A DNA stretch of 64,000 nt from Leptospira sp. B5-022 (lineage in GTDB: Bacteria; Spirochaetota; Leptospiria; Leptospirales; Leptospiraceae), in the NCBI RefSeq assembly GCF_000347035.1, contig NZ_ANIJ01000032.1, positions 124,001-188,000 on the forward strand, given 5' to 3'. Shown here in pieces: positions 63,916 to 64,000 of the stretch (the first letter of the stretch is position 1; each line of letters begins with the position of its first letter). The position numbers and the translations under genes are program-made. Below the pieces are notes generated by a model that saw only the letters and a program-made list of their open reading frames with translations, was not told the origin of the DNA and searched no databases.

Positions 63916-64000
63916 ATGGGCAACCTAAAAAACCCTGCCGTTCAGGCGGTTTTATTCTCGTTTTTTATATTTTTCGCCTCTTGCGGAACGAATACCGATG
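63916..64000 (+). CDS. Lipoprotein (partial, N-terminus only)
   Basis: From ATG 63916 the visible 28 codons read MGNLKNPAVQAVLFSFFIFF then ASCGTNTD. A hydrophobic core and an ASC lipobox make a clear lipoprotein signal (Cys23). The gene runs off the right edge. It is divergent from the membrane-anchored protein gene, with about 95 bases between. Nothing about function can be seen. Confidence 0.6.
   Translation, partial: MGNLKNPAVQAVLFSFFIFFASCGTNTD

Overview
The window reads as a Leptospira chromosome segment. No single marker proves this. The case rests on permissive Leptospira-style lipoprotein signals, a periplasmic-flagellar FlaA-family protein, a Kdo transferase (LPS), HDOD, GGDEF and PilZ signalling proteins, frequent TTG starts behind good Shine-Dalgarno sites, and spirochaete-type gene order. 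By eye the base composition is moderate and clearly less AT-rich than L. interrogans, so an intermediate or saprophytic clade is more likely; this is an inference. There is no rRNA, CRISPR array, prophage or intact insertion sequence. Coding density is high and genes lie in long strand-coherent blocks.

Layout. 1-4.9 kb: a partial STAS protein, a two-helix membrane protein, lipB, panD, an exported protein, and a scarred stretch with interspersed repeats, a hicB remnant and two small genes. 4.9-13.1 kb: a HATPase-HDOD protein with an ABC ATPase, topA, an MpaB/DUF2236 oxygenase homologue, cysK, an archaeal-type GAPDH homologue and a gamma-carbonic-anhydrase-like protein. 13.4-20.5 kb (+): a signal-peptidase-like protein that lacks both catalytic residues, then gap-pgk-tpiA-secG, an exported protein, a PAS histidine kinase and a response regulator with an RsbW-like output. 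20.7-35.5 kb: a seven-bladed propeller lipoprotein, then minus-strand blocks recO-small protein-argS-cinA-propeller, phoH-pgpH-ybeY, aspS and rpsF-ssb-rpsR-rplI-dnaB.

35.7-41.7 kb holds a VapBC toxin-antitoxin pair with a paired-palindrome operator candidate, a CapA-family lipoprotein, a DASS transporter, purU, and two Hsp20 genes behind two CIRCE operators. 41.8-45.9 kb is the most unusual part: a four-gene copper-related block encoding a lipoprotein that fuses a cupredoxin, a NosD-like beta-helix and membrane helices, a small membrane protein sharing that C-terminal module, a two-domain multicopper oxidase and a Sco protein. 46-64 kb holds nhaC, rluA, a PilZ protein, an ATP-grasp/FMN-dehydrogenase fusion coupled to mnmA and a two-lobed retropepsin-like lipoprotein, a GAF-GGDEF cyclase, initiator tRNA-fMet, proC-yggS, a FlaA-like protein, a HAD protein, waaA, nadE and a partial lipoprotein gene.

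An imperfect inverted-repeat family (arms resembling TTCGCACGGAGAACACAGAG) occurs about seven times, always at gene ends or between genes, and one copy supplies the last codons of waaA. The best candidates for undescribed biology are the copper block, the ATP-grasp/FMN fusion, the archaeal-type GAPDH, the pseudo-signal-peptidase, the duplicated retropepsin and this repeat family.
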